A stretch of 64,000 nucleotides of DNA from Pseudocalidococcus sp964653145 (GCA_964653145.1 CAZZCG010000016.1:1-64000); one strand, 5' to 3'; positions 27,501-35,916 are shown, counted from the stretch's first letter. A program made the numbers and translations. Notes: a model not told the origin generated them from the letters alone.

Positions 27501-28428
27501 CGCCGTCAGTAGTGCCTTGATTTCCCTGGATGGCAAGTTCTTAGAAGTCAACCCGGCGTTTTGTGACTTGTTGGGCTACGGTTCTACGGAATTAATTGAT
27601 CGGAATGTGGCCGAAGTTACGGATGCGGATTCAGTGCCATTCCGGGAAGACTTAACCCAGCAACTCTTGAGCCGGGAAATCATGGCCTACACCCAAGAAC
27701 GCCGCTATCAACATCGGGATGGGCATTGGATCTGGGGGTTACTCAATGTCAGCTTGGTACGGGATGAACAGCAACAACCGCTTTATTACGTTTGCCAAAT
27801 TCAAAACATTGACCCACTGAAACAGGCCCAAGAAAAACTGCAACAGGTCAACAGCGAACTGGAACGCCTCACCCAAATAGATGGCCTAACAGGGGTTTAC
27901 AACCGCCGCTTCTTTGACCAGGCCCTAGAACACGAGTGGCAAATTGCATTTCGAGAAAGTGAATCCCTAGCCCTGCTGATGCTGGATATTGACTATTTCA
28001 AGCTGTATAACGACACCCTTGGGCACCAGGCCGGTGATCACTGTTTGCGGATTGTTGCCGCTGTTCTCCAGGATTCTGTCCATCGAACCTCCGATGTCGT
28101 GGCGCGCTATGGCGGGGAAGAATTTGCCTTGATTTTGCCACGCACAGATTTACCTGGGGCGATTGTCATTGCCGAACGAATTCAAACCCTCATGGCCCGT
28201 CAAGCAATCCCCCATCCGGCCTCGGAAATTTCCCCTCAAGTCACCGTCAGTATCGGCATTCACAGTGCAATTCCCCGGCCTGGGTTACCCCTCAGAACCT
28301 GGATCAAAAATGCTGATGATGCCCTCTACCAAGCCAAGCAACGGGGGCGTAATCGTTATGTTGTCCTTGAGGAAGTGTTGACCGCCGCCACTAAAATTGA
28401 AGCAGAACTCCATCTCCCCGAAGATTAG
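24532..28428 (+). CDS. membrane PAS-PAS-GGDEF diguanylate cyclase
   Basis: Large sensor that probably makes cyclic di-GMP. The ATG at 24532 is preferred to a TTG six bases upstream. A first transmembrane helix (residues 20-42) and a second (about 355-378) enclose an extracytoplasmic Cache-like sensor domain of about 310 residues. A HAMP segment follows (VIHPIKKLQRNTKTL). About five PAS domains occupy residues 440-1105; the second and third are close duplicates (TSWWDWNVLTNEVDWSE against THWWERDLKTGEANWSE). The GGDEF domain ends the protein: LTQIDGLTGVYNRRFFD, LDIDYFKLYNDTLGH, and the active site RYGGEEF near residue 1195. RTSD five residues before it matches the product-inhibition I-site. No EAL domain. 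Ends 21 bp before convergent dedA. Confidence 0.93.
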   Translation: MAWLNLTSLLGQIRQPRSLRTLFLGLFLSQAIPAVGLIIWLTHQSRTETVQDLVKIVTAETSERVSTIIGQDLIAAQTINKINQDIVQTADRSNNIRGLINSCLIQLQNFPGIAAVGITQVGGYTFRLSRLATVKNEFQLEWLDANRPNELQISRINLKGQTLSQLPSLKPFALDDWAWYENYEKIGERAWSDPYVTRNDPSLVISNYDTQRNPQTQAIETIFVSTIEFRHLNRILEQQTFKANSLVIIVEPDGSLVGSSIAEKPYFFAPTQTGQPPTLQRRKLQDSSNPILVALQPFLSQAQNLQTGSNILFPIKVDGKTYYVEIEQLKENGSIDWLLVTVVSESQFSDVFGQKLIPTIAATAVLLIFLSGINLAVAQAVIHPIKKLQRNTKTLTYEPESGKSNLIPIKEVQDLDSAFREMTEKIQHTLNQFQITNVELEDQRAHLAQILDALPVGVGIHEADGQLSYMNPTGLKFLGLEKLPDFHGTPNLNQDFHLYQTGTDRLYPPEKLPAVQALQGQICEIDDIEVRHGEFKRILAARSTPLYNQAGTVEAALVAFLDITDRKHIQEILENYNATLSQEVAARTQALQKSEEKFRFALQSTVTSWWDWNVLTNEVDWSENFDEMVGRPPNSYPKNVESFLSFLHPDDVEPTRSQLMESLATDVPYKTEFRFVHPDGSIRWIMATGTVQRDENGQALRMSGINLDITERKETEEALKKSEQRLRMALESTSTHWWERDLKTGEANWSEAWETLLGYAPNTFEKNKDTFFHLLHPEDRDRVHDQIEATIRTGQSHQTEFRLRNADGTYLWLFETCNVEYDELGKPMRISGLNVNITPLKEIQLALAEREAMMQALFDQASQFTALLTPTGQVVKVNQRALDFADVTTAEILHQDFWHTPWWQYSDQAQTDLQSAINQASQGMMIRYDVENQGSHGQRVILDFSIRPIYDSDHRIIYLLCEGRDITDKFQIQQALQESEERFRQTFQTTAVSSALISLDGKFLEVNPAFCDLLGYGSTELIDRNVAEVTDADSVPFREDLTQQLLSREIMAYTQERRYQHRDGHWIWGLLNVSLVRDEQQQPLYYVCQIQNIDPLKQAQEKLQQVNSELERLTQIDGLTGVYNRRFFDQALEHEWQIAFRESESLALLMLDIDYFKLYNDTLGHQAGDHCLRIVAAVLQDSVHRTSDVVARYGGEEFALILPRTDLPGAIVIAERIQTLMARQAIPHPASEISPQVTVSIGIHSAIPRPGLPLRTWIKNADDALYQAKQRGRNRYVVLEEVLTAATKIEAELHLPED

Positions 28429-28449
28429 TTGACCCATCGGGATATCCGT

Positions 28450-29112
28450 CTAAGGCAGTCGCTTGCGCCTCAGGAGTCGTTTGCTGAGCCAGAATAGTCC
28501 AGCCACCCCAATCATGATCAGAACCCCCTTAGAAATAGGCGCCAAATACTCTTCCACAAGATGATATTTATTGCCCAAGATAAATCCCAAATAGGTAAGC
28601 AGGCCGACCCAGGCCGTGATGCCAATGCTGGAGAATACCAAAAACTGGCCTGGATTCATCTCCGTCAAGCCTGCGGGTAAAGAAATCATCGAACGAATTC
28701 CCGGCACTAACCGGCCCCAGAGCACCACCGAATTGCCATAGCGTTGGAACCAAACCTGGGAGCGGACAATATCTTTCCCGGAGATGCCGCACCACTTGCC
28801 ATAGCGATCAAATAGGCGCCGTAATCGATCTGCCTTGAGCTTGTAACCAATGTAATACCAGGGCAGAGCCCCCAGCAGGGTACCAATGACTCCGGCAAGA
28901 ATCACCAGGCCCAGATTCATTTTTCCTTGAGAGGCTGCAAACCCCGCCAAGGGCATGATTAATTCCGAGGGAATCGGAGGAAACAGGTTTTCCAGGAGCA
29001 TCAACAGGGCAATCCCCACATAGCCCAACTGCCCAATCAAATCCACAATCCACTGAGTTAAGTCGGCCACGGGAGACCTCACCTGAATACCAACCAGCCG
29101 AAATAATCTCAA
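28450..29112 (-). CDS. DedA family membrane protein
   Basis: Polytopic inner-membrane protein of the DedA/VTT family, which includes undecaprenyl-phosphate and phospholipid scramblases. LGYVGIALLMLLENLFPPIPSE is the signature of the first re-entrant region, with E and PxPSE conserved. GALPWYYIGYKLKADRLRRL and the segment RLVPGIRSMISLPAGLTEM (family arginine motif GRxxPxxR) follow. About four to five hydrophobic segments, ending in a very basic tail (LSKRLLRRKRLP). Full length at 220 residues. A role in lipid-carrier recycling would fit the many lipid-linked glycan enzymes nearby, but that is inference. Confidence 0.9.
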   Translation of the reverse strand: MRLFRLVGIQVRSPVADLTQWIVDLIGQLGYVGIALLMLLENLFPPIPSELIMPLAGFAASQGKMNLGLVILAGVIGTLLGALPWYYIGYKLKADRLRRLFDRYGKWCGISGKDIVRSQVWFQRYGNSVVLWGRLVPGIRSMISLPAGLTEMNPGQFLVFSSIGITAWVGLLTYLGFILGNKYHLVEEYLAPISKGVLIMIGVAGLFWLSKRLLRRKRLP

Positions 29113-29230
29113 GGATTTGCATATTTCCCGGAGTTGGCTGTTTGCCCATGATAGGAACTTTGATCAATGGGTGACTAGAGTCCTTGTTTTAACAGGAGAG
29201 CACAAAAATGACGTCAATCCCGATGAGTAA

Positions 29231-29407
29231 ATGGATGTAGGGTTTTTAAGGGCCGGAATGACCATGGATCCGTTAGCTTTAGTTGAGGAGACCTATAGTG
29301 CTGTGGATGTCTCCATGGAGGAAAGCCCGTGGTTGCAATCTGTCCGTCCCACCTGGGAACTTAATCAGAAGGATGAGGCGACATGGAATCGTGGTGCCAG
29401 GAGTTGA
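29231..29407 (+). CDS. possible small ORF upstream of the lytic transglycosylase gene
   Basis: A 58-codon frame beginning MDVGFLRAGMTMDPLAL and ending WNRGARS, 10 bp before the ATG of the lytic transglycosylase gene. An ATG at 29258 would give 49 residues. Just upstream, an AGGAG lies before another ATG (29208) that encodes only MTSIPMSKWM and stops at 29240, overlapping this frame. Either the short peptide couples translation to this frame, or a frameshift has split one small gene. The sequence (EETYSAVDVSMEESPWLQS) reads as a plausible acidic small protein, but no family was recognised. Confidence 0.35.
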   Translation: MDVGFLRAGMTMDPLALVEETYSAVDVSMEESPWLQSVRPTWELNQKDEATWNRGARS

Positions 29408-29417
29408 AACAATAGCC

Positions 29418-30620
29418 ATGCTTGCCGGTTTACCGAAAATTTTGCTTGACAGTACCGTGGCAATTATTTCCAGTCTGGCTATTACCGCCCAGACCCCACT
29501 CTTGGGTATTGGCCCCCTGCAATTGGTTCAAACTCCCCAACTGCCCGCAACCACTGGCCTGGATCAGCAACTTTGGGGACCACACAACGACCGCCAAAAC
29601 CTAATTCGTGCCATTGATCATAGCCTCCACTACCTCAATTCCCCGAAAGCAATTCGTGATTACCAAACCTATACATCCCCCGGCCAACCCGGTGCAGCTT
29701 TTGGCCCCAACCTCCGCCAACGGGTGATGCGTAGCCTCCAGCGTTTTCGCCAACTCGTTATCCATAGCTCTTCCCCCCAGGCCCTCCAAGCCGCAGTTAA
29801 GCAGGAATTTGCCTTCTATCAGTCCGTTGGTCATGATCAGGTCGGAACCGTTCACTTTACCGGGTATTACGAAGCGGTTTATCGAGCCAGTCCGGTTCCC
29901 ACAGCTGAGTTTCGCTATCCAATCTATGGTCGTCCGGCAAATTTTGAGCGTTGGCCCAAACCCCATCCCACCCGCGCTGACTTAGAAGGCATTGATGGGT
30001 TGCAGGGGGCAAGGGGTAAGCTACGGGGCCTGGAATTGGCCTGGTTAGCCGATCGCATGGAAGCCTTTCTAATTCAAGTCCAAGGTTCAGCCCAACTCCA
30101 ACTCACAAACGGCAAAACCATGACTGTTGGCTATGCGGGTAAAACCGACTATCCCTACACCAGCATCGGCCAAGAGCTAATCAAGGATGGCAAAATTCCT
30201 CGCGATGAATTAACTTTGCCGCGGCTGTTGAGCTACTTCCAGGCCAACCCAGCCGAACTCGACATCTATATTCCTCGCAATCAGAGCTTTGTGTTTTTTA
30301 AAAATACCCAAGGCGGCCAAGCTCAAGGTAGTCTCAGTGTTCCCGTTACCGCCGAGCGTTCCATTGCCACCGATAAATCACTGATGCCCCCAGGTGCTTT
30401 AGCCCTAATCTCAACCGACATCCCCGAAAAAACCGCCAGTGGTGAAATCCGGCTGACCCCCATGAGTCGTTTTGTTCTAGATCAGGATACGGGGAGTGCC
30501 ATTCGTGGGGCTGGGCGCGTCGATCTCTACATGGGAACCGGGGATACAGCTAAAGCCAGAGCCGGGTTGATCAATTATTCTGGAGCCCTATTTTATCTCC
30601 TGTTACGGGAGACCCAGTAA
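29418..30620 (+). CDS. mltA: MltA-type membrane-bound lytic transglycosylase
   Basis: Cleaves peptidoglycan glycan strands to 1,6-anhydromuramyl products. The ATG at 29418 is chosen because it opens a signal-like N-terminus (LPKILLDSTVAIISSLAITA); the frame extends upstream to a TTG but that part is basic and unlike a leader. The MltA barrel begins near VHFTGYYEAVYRASPVPTAEFRYPIY. The 3D domain near the C-terminus holds the catalytic aspartates (FVLDQDTGSAIRGAGRVDLYMGTGDTAKARAG). About 400 residues, the usual size for cyanobacterial members. No lipobox cysteine is evident, so it may be periplasmic rather than lipid-anchored. Confidence 0.9.
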   Translation: MLAGLPKILLDSTVAIISSLAITAQTPLLGIGPLQLVQTPQLPATTGLDQQLWGPHNDRQNLIRAIDHSLHYLNSPKAIRDYQTYTSPGQPGAAFGPNLRQRVMRSLQRFRQLVIHSSSPQALQAAVKQEFAFYQSVGHDQVGTVHFTGYYEAVYRASPVPTAEFRYPIYGRPANFERWPKPHPTRADLEGIDGLQGARGKLRGLELAWLADRMEAFLIQVQGSAQLQLTNGKTMTVGYAGKTDYPYTSIGQELIKDGKIPRDELTLPRLLSYFQANPAELDIYIPRNQSFVFFKNTQGGQAQGSLSVPVTAERSIATDKSLMPPGALALISTDIPEKTASGEIRLTPMSRFVLDQDTGSAIRGAGRVDLYMGTGDTAKARAGLINYSGALFYLLLRETQ

Positions 30621-30894
30621 ATTCGAACCACTGGTGTCAGTAAGTTAGGGCGCCATCTTCCCAAAACAGCCAGTGGAAAGTTGAGCTACTCAAAACCAGA
30701 GTCGGGAAACCATTAAGTTATTTTGCACAATCAACCGACTAACTTATCGGAATGCCCAGTTAAAGCCCAAAATATAACAAAAAAGCATGAACAGTCCTGT
30801 GCAACTCAGATAACTGACTTGTCGGGACGGGCAGAGGATGCTGTTCCAACTAAGCTATAGTTGTAGCAAACAATTATTATTTTTTATATAAATC

Positions 30895-33132
30895 ATGGTT
30901 AACTCTGCTCCTCCCTATCCAGCTCAAGAAGAGTCAGAGCTTAGCCTGCGTCACCTCGTCGCGATTCTGAAAAAGCGCCTGCCAATTTTTTGCGTTACCT
31001 TTGGTGGCGTTTTTGGAGTCGTGGCTTTTTCGACGTTGACTGAGACACCCATATTTCAAGCTAGTGGCACAATTCTAATTCAGCGACAAAACCAAGCCGG
31101 AGTTCTAAGTGGCCTGGGGGAAATTGCAGAGTTGGGAAACCTAACTAACAATGCTAATCCCCTACCCACGCAAATAGCTCTCTTATCCTCAAACGTAGTC
31201 CTGAAGCAAACTATTCAAGATCTAAATAGCAAAAATCAAAATGACCCTGGGTTAGATCTATCCTTAGGGGCTCTCCGGGGAGGGATTGACGTTGCTGCGA
31301 TTCCTCAAACAGACCTGATTACTGTCTCGTTTCGTGATGCTAACCCCGAGCGGGCAGTTAAGGTCGTTAACCAGTTAATGGAGAACTATGTAGAACGCAG
31401 TACAGATATCAGTCGTGGGCAAAAAAGAGCCGTCCGTGAATTTATTGAATCTCAAATTCCTCTTGCTCAAGAAAACTTTGAAAACGCCCTAGCTAAGCTT
31501 CGAGAATTTCGTGATGAACGTAATATTGTCAACATTGAAGCTCAAACCGACAACTTGGTTCAACAGGTCAGTGTCCTTGAGCAACAAATCCTTGATACTC
31601 AGGTACAGTTGGCCCGCCTTAATGAGTCGCAATCTCGCCTGCAAACTTTGCTGGGAACGAATTTTGCAGATGCAGCTACCACAGCGACCCTAGCCCAATC
31701 CCCTGGAGTGCAAGCGGCCATAGCATCCATTCAGACTACTCAAGCTGAGTTAGATCAAGCCCGTTCTCGCTATACTGCCTCACACCCAAGTATCCAAACC
31801 CTTGAACGGCAACTTTTGGAGCAAAAACAACGATTGGATGCGCGCGTTGGCGAGTTGGTGGATGAAAGCGCTCTGACCGGGAGGAGCCAAATCTCTGCAT
31901 TTCAGCCAGGGCAAATTAATTTAGATTTGATGAAAGAGCAGATCACCAATGATATTTTGATCGATGCCTTAGGCAAACAGATGAGTAACTTGTCGGAAGC
32001 ATACCAACGCCGACAAGCGATGGCTGCCCAACTCCCCCAGATTGAACAAGATTTGGTTCGTCTACAGGTGGATGTGGAAACCACTCAAGCTCGATTTACT
32101 AGTCTTCTGAGTGCATTGCAGGATGCTCGCATCGCCGAGAATCAGGATGTAGGCAATGTTGTGATTACGCAACCCGCTGATGAAGCAATCGGCCCTGTCT
32201 CGCCCCGGGTTCAAAATGACCTTTTGATGGGAGGCTTGCTGGGTATCGTCTTTGGCATAACGGCTGTGCTCCTCAGGGAATACACGGATCAAACCTTGAG
32301 AACACCCATCGAAGTCCAACAAGTTTTTCCAGGTTTAAACCGCATTGGCTTTGTTCCTGACTTTTACACCATTCGTCGTAAAGCATCGAATACGACTAAC
32401 GATTGGTCACTCCCAGACTCCATTGTGTTTGAGCAAAATCCCATTTCTGTGGTTCAAGAAGCCTATCGAATGCTCTTTGCCAACATTCGCTACAGCAATG
32501 TTGATGAAAATCTTAAGGTTCTAGCCATTACCAGTTGCGTTCAAGGAGAGGGCAAATCAACAACTGTAGCTAACCTAGCCCTAGCTATGGCGGAACTTGG
32601 ACTGAAGGTTTTGGTCTTAGACCTTGACCTCAGACTACCTTCACAGCACGGGTTTTGGCAAATTCAAAATCGTATTGGTCTTACCAGCCTGTTTGTCGAT
32701 GGCACTCCTCTAAAGGATGTCATTCATAGTCATAATTCCCAAGTTGATATCATCACAACTGGCCCTGTTCCCCCCAGTCCGCTACAACTGATTGAGTCAA
32801 AGCGCTTCAACGAATTTATTGGCTACATGAGAAAGCACTATGATTACATCTTATTTGATTTGCCCCCGCTCTCAGTTGCAACAGAGTCCGTTACCCTGAG
32901 TCAAATTGCCGATGGAACATTATTAGTGGCGCGATTAGGGGTACTGAAGCGACCTTCAGCGGTGAACGTTAAAGACGTATTTTTACCCAACCTGAAAAAT
33001 GTGATCGGACTTGTCATGAATAGTTTTACCTTGGGCAATAATGAAGGATATTATTATTACTATAAAAAATCCCTGGAACCTCAAAATCTTCAATATCGAC
33101 TCAAAAAACTTATGTCTAGGCAAAACCGTTAA
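30895..33132 (+). CDS. polysaccharide BY-kinase (Wzc-like), first copy
   Basis: Bacterial tyrosine autokinase fused to a polysaccharide co-polymerase; such proteins set chain length and drive export with a Wza-type channel. Residues 15-110 are the Wzz domain with the first transmembrane helix (LPIFCVTFGGVFGVVAFSTL). A long periplasmic coiled coil (about 160-430) and a second helix (LLMGGLLGIVFGITAVLL) follow. The cytoplasmic kinase has Walker A QGEGKSTTVANLALAM near residue 552, Walker A' VLVLDLDLRLPSQHG and Walker B YILFDLPPLSVATES. The C-terminal tyrosine cluster is GYYYYYKKSL. It stands alone, about 28 kb from its paralogue in the glycan locus; no Wza or polymerase gene adjoins it. Confidence 0.93.
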   Translation: MVNSAPPYPAQEESELSLRHLVAILKKRLPIFCVTFGGVFGVVAFSTLTETPIFQASGTILIQRQNQAGVLSGLGEIAELGNLTNNANPLPTQIALLSSNVVLKQTIQDLNSKNQNDPGLDLSLGALRGGIDVAAIPQTDLITVSFRDANPERAVKVVNQLMENYVERSTDISRGQKRAVREFIESQIPLAQENFENALAKLREFRDERNIVNIEAQTDNLVQQVSVLEQQILDTQVQLARLNESQSRLQTLLGTNFADAATTATLAQSPGVQAAIASIQTTQAELDQARSRYTASHPSIQTLERQLLEQKQRLDARVGELVDESALTGRSQISAFQPGQINLDLMKEQITNDILIDALGKQMSNLSEAYQRRQAMAAQLPQIEQDLVRLQVDVETTQARFTSLLSALQDARIAENQDVGNVVITQPADEAIGPVSPRVQNDLLMGGLLGIVFGITAVLLREYTDQTLRTPIEVQQVFPGLNRIGFVPDFYTIRRKASNTTNDWSLPDSIVFEQNPISVVQEAYRMLFANIRYSNVDENLKVLAITSCVQGEGKSTTVANLALAMAELGLKVLVLDLDLRLPSQHGFWQIQNRIGLTSLFVDGTPLKDVIHSHNSQVDIITTGPVPPSPLQLIESKRFNEFIGYMRKHYDYILFDLPPLSVATESVTLSQIADGTLLVARLGVLKRPSAVNVKDVFLPNLKNVIGLVMNSFTLGNNEGYYYYYKKSLEPQNLQYRLKKLMSRQNR

Positions 33133-33415
33133 GAATTTGATTCATTGTTTGAATTGCAAATATGTTTGATCCAAATCTTGAATCTTGGGGTTAGTTGTAT
33201 CCATTAAATGCTCTGCTCAATTGCACCCATGAAACCTTTCAAGCTCTCTAGCTTAATCTTCGGATTCACAGAATTCATTTCTACAATTTTCGAGTCTCAA
33301 CTCTGTTATTTGAACTCCAAGGTAATGCTTGAAAACTAAATGCTTGATCCTCTGTGAATGAATGTGACGTAGATTTTTTTCGTTGACCAGTTTAAATATT
33401 GATGATAAAATTAAA
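33133..33415. other. spacer between BY-kinase and TPP riboswitch
   Basis: About 283 bp of AT-rich sequence without a convincing gene. No hairpin followed by a T run was found behind the kinase stop. The thiC promoter should lie here; GATGATAAAATT at about 33401-33412 could include a -10 element, but this is weak. Confidence 0.45.
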
Positions 33416-33512
33416 ATCAAGCTAGGGGTGTCTGGCCAAGCCCATTAACACGGCCCAGACTGAGACAAACCCTTAGAACCTGAACCGGGTCATACCGGCG
33501 GAGGGAAGCTGT
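33416..33512 (+). promoter_or_regulatory. TPP riboswitch (THI element)
   Basis: Matches the thi-box aptamer: GGGGTGT in the P2 region, CTGAGACAAACCCTTAGAA, then CCTGAACCGGGTCATACCGG and CGGAGGGAAG. AGCT at 33420-33423 can pair with AGCT at 33507-33510 to close P1. Binding of thiamine pyrophosphate should repress thiC. Only about 20 bases separate P1 from the thiC ATG and there is no terminator hairpin, so control of ribosome access is more likely than termination. Confidence 0.95.
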
Positions 33513-33530
33513 TTATTGAGGTTTTGAACA

Positions 33531-34916
33531 ATGCGGACTGAATGGATTGCTAAGCGGCAGGGCCAGGCCAATGTGTCGCAGATGCACTACGCTCGCCAAG
33601 GTCTAATCACCGAGGAAATGGACTATGTGGCTCGACGGGAGAATCTACCCCCAGAGTTGATTCGCGATGAAGTGGCGCGGGGACGAATGATTATTCCCGC
33701 TAATATTAATCACCCCAACCTGGAACCGATGGCCATTGGGATTGCTTCGAAATGTAAGGTGAATGCCAATATTGGGGCTTCTCCTAACTCCTCGAACCTC
33801 GATGAAGAAGTGGCCAAACTGCATTTGGCGGTTAAATATGGTGCCGATACGGTCATGGATCTCTCCACTGGCGGCGGCAACTTGGATGAAATTCGCACAG
33901 CAATCATTAATGCTTCTCCTGTTCCCATTGGCACTGTCCCGATCTACCAGGCCCTAGAAAGTGTCCACGGCAACATTGAAAAACTCACCCCCGATGACTT
34001 CCTGCACATCATTGAGAAGCACGCACAACAGGGTGTGGATTACATGACAATTCACGCTGGGATTTTAATTGAGCATTTGCCCCTAGTGCGCAGTCGGATT
34101 ACTGGGATTGTCTCCCGTGGTGGCGGGATCATTGCCCGCTGGATGCTGCACCATCACAAACAAAACCCTCTCTATACCCACTTCAACGACATTATCGAAA
34201 TTTTCAAACGCTACGATGTTTCCTTCTCTCTTGGAGATTCCCTGCGTCCGGGTTGTACCCACGATGCCTCTGATGCAGCCCAGTTGGCGGAACTGAAAAC
34301 TTTGGGGCAACTGACTCGCCGGGCCTGGGAGCATGATGTGCAGGTGATGGTTGAAGGGCCAGGCCATGTGCCGATGGATCAAATTGAATTCAATGTCCGC
34401 AAGCAAATGGAAGAGTGCTCCGAAGCCCCATTCTATGTCTTGGGGCCGCTAGTTACCGATATTGCTCCCGGCTACGATCACATTACTTCAGCGATTGGAG
34501 CGGCGATGGCCGGGTGGTATGGCACAGCAATGCTCTGTTATGTTACGCCCAAAGAACACTTGGGTCTTCCAAATTCTGAAGATGTTCGCAATGGTCTAAT
34601 CGCCTATAAAATCGCGGCCCATGCTGCGGATATTGCCCGCCACCGGCCGGGTGCCCGCGATCGGGACGATGAACTTTCCCAGGCACGCTATAACTTCGAC
34701 TGGAACCGGCAATTTGAGTTGTCCTTAGATCCAGAACGGGCCAAGGAATACCATGATGAGACCCTGCCGGCCGACATTTACAAAACTGCTGAATTTTGCT
34801 CGATGTGTGGGCCGAAGTTCTGTCCAATGCAAACCAAGGTGGATGCTGATGCTTTAACTGAGCTAGAAAAGTTCTTGGCCCAAGAGCAATCAGACCGGAT
34901 TCTGGCGGAAGTTTAG
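33531..34916 (+). CDS. thiC: phosphomethylpyrimidine synthase ThiC
   Basis: Radical SAM enzyme that turns aminoimidazole ribotide into hydroxymethylpyrimidine phosphate for thiamine synthesis. 461 residues, typical for cyanobacteria and plants without the long N-terminal extension. Key parts are NINHPNLEPMAIG, KVNANIGASPNSS, DTVMDLSTGGGNLDEIR, GTVPIYQALE, FSLGDSLRPGCTHDA and VMVEGPGHVPMDQI. The C-terminal CSMCGPKFC (about residues 424-432) is the non-canonical CxxCxxxxC 4Fe-4S site. GAGG at about 33518 serves as a ribosome site. Regulated by the TPP riboswitch directly upstream. Confidence 0.98.
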   Translation: MRTEWIAKRQGQANVSQMHYARQGLITEEMDYVARRENLPPELIRDEVARGRMIIPANINHPNLEPMAIGIASKCKVNANIGASPNSSNLDEEVAKLHLAVKYGADTVMDLSTGGGNLDEIRTAIINASPVPIGTVPIYQALESVHGNIEKLTPDDFLHIIEKHAQQGVDYMTIHAGILIEHLPLVRSRITGIVSRGGGIIARWMLHHHKQNPLYTHFNDIIEIFKRYDVSFSLGDSLRPGCTHDASDAAQLAELKTLGQLTRRAWEHDVQVMVEGPGHVPMDQIEFNVRKQMEECSEAPFYVLGPLVTDIAPGYDHITSAIGAAMAGWYGTAMLCYVTPKEHLGLPNSEDVRNGLIAYKIAAHAADIARHRPGARDRDDELSQARYNFDWNRQFELSLDPERAKEYHDETLPADIYKTAEFCSMCGPKFCPMQTKVDADALTELEKFLAQEQSDRILAEV

Positions 34917-35074
34917 GCTAGGGTTGGGGTGGAAAGATGGTGAGTTTTCTCCAAGTTCTGCCCCGCTCTTTAGCTACCTTTTGGTTTGCCTCCGCTGCAT
35001 TCTTCCGATTCCAACTGGATTATGCCGTCCTAAATCCTGGGCGACTTCACAATCTCATTTCATTGAGAGGAGTA

Positions 35075-35107
35075 TGGTGACCTTACTTAACTGGTGACCT
35101 TATTTAC
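35075..35107 (+). promoter_or_regulatory. 17-bp-spaced direct repeat upstream of the chelatase gene
   Basis: TGGTGACCTTACTTAA (35075-35090) recurs as TGGTGACCTTATTTAC (35092-35107), two near-identical units with a 17-bp period. The second runs straight into a CCAGGCCTGG palindrome (35107-35116). It lies about 42 bp before the chelatase ATG and could be an operator for a dimeric regulator. No known binding consensus was recognised. Confidence 0.4.
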
Positions 35108-35148
35108 CAGGCCTGGCTTGTTGTCATGATTTTGATCATTTTAATGTG

Positions 35149-35916
35149 ATGTCTGCCGCTGCTTTTTTCGTGATTCATGGGAGCCGTGATCCTCGCCCAG
35201 GCCAGGAGCTTGCTGAATTACTCCGGCAGTTGCGGTTTACTTGTCCAGATTCGTTGATTGGGGGCGGAGCTTTAGAGGCACACACTCTCACTTTATCTGA
35301 GCAAATTCAGAACTTTAGTCACCAGGCCTGGACCCAAGGATTTTCTGCTGTTCAGATTGTGCCGTTATTTTTGTTGCCCGGTGTCCATGTGTGTGAGGAT
35401 ATTCCCGCTGCCGTGGAACTTGCCCAGGCTAGGAGCCCGATCCGGATTGATTGTCTACCCTACTTGGGCCAATATCCGAGGCTGATTCCGTTTCTGAAAT
35501 CCCTGATGCCCGCCGCTGATCAAAACCTGGCCTGCATTTTTCTAGGTCATGGCAGTCGACGACCGGAAGCTATGGAATGGATCGATTACCTTGCCGCCCA
35601 AGTCCAGGCCCGGCCAGCCTATTGGACACAACCCGCAAGCCTAAAGCAAGCAATGCTAGAGTATGCCCAAACAGGCGTAACGGAAATTTATGTCTTTCCC
35701 TATCTATTGTTTGCTGGAAAGCTCCTAACATACCTCAACCAACTTGTGGAGGACGTGCAGCAGGAGCTAGCCCCAGCATTTCCAGGCCTGAAAATTGAAC
35801 TGGGAGATTGTTTACGTCCCCGCCCAGAATTGGTTGCCTTGATTCAACAGGAATTAAGTGTCCAGGCCAAGAACAGCTTGAGTGGACTTAAATCAAACCT
35901 TCCTGTTGGGCCATAA
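35149..35916 (+). CDS. sirohydrochlorin chelatase (CbiX/SirB-like)
   Basis: Class II chelatase that inserts iron or cobalt into sirohydrochlorin, for siroheme or corrinoids. The ATG at 35149 is preferred to the GTG at 35146. Two CbiX half-domains are visible: the first with FFVIHGSRDPRPGQE and VQIVPLFLLPGVHVCEDIP, the second with CIFLGHGSRRPEAM and EIYVFPYLLFAGKLL. The active-site His lies in HGSR of each half. 255 residues is the usual two-domain length. With cobN in the same window a cobalt role is possible, but the fold does not settle metal choice. The 3' end overlaps convergent gap1 by 29 bp. Confidence 0.88.
   Translation: MSAAAFFVIHGSRDPRPGQELAELLRQLRFTCPDSLIGGGALEAHTLTLSEQIQNFSHQAWTQGFSAVQIVPLFLLPGVHVCEDIPAAVELAQARSPIRIDCLPYLGQYPRLIPFLKSLMPAADQNLACIFLGHGSRRPEAMEWIDYLAAQVQARPAYWTQPASLKQAMLEYAQTGVTEIYVFPYLLFAGKLLTYLNQLVEDVQQELAPAFPGLKIELGDCLRPRPELVALIQQELSVQAKNSLSGLKSNLPVGP

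Noticed and set aside
33133..33415. 36-codon frame MKPFKLSSLIFGF onward before the TPP riboswitch
   Set aside because: No ribosome site and no recognised relative; length is well within chance for AT-rich DNA.
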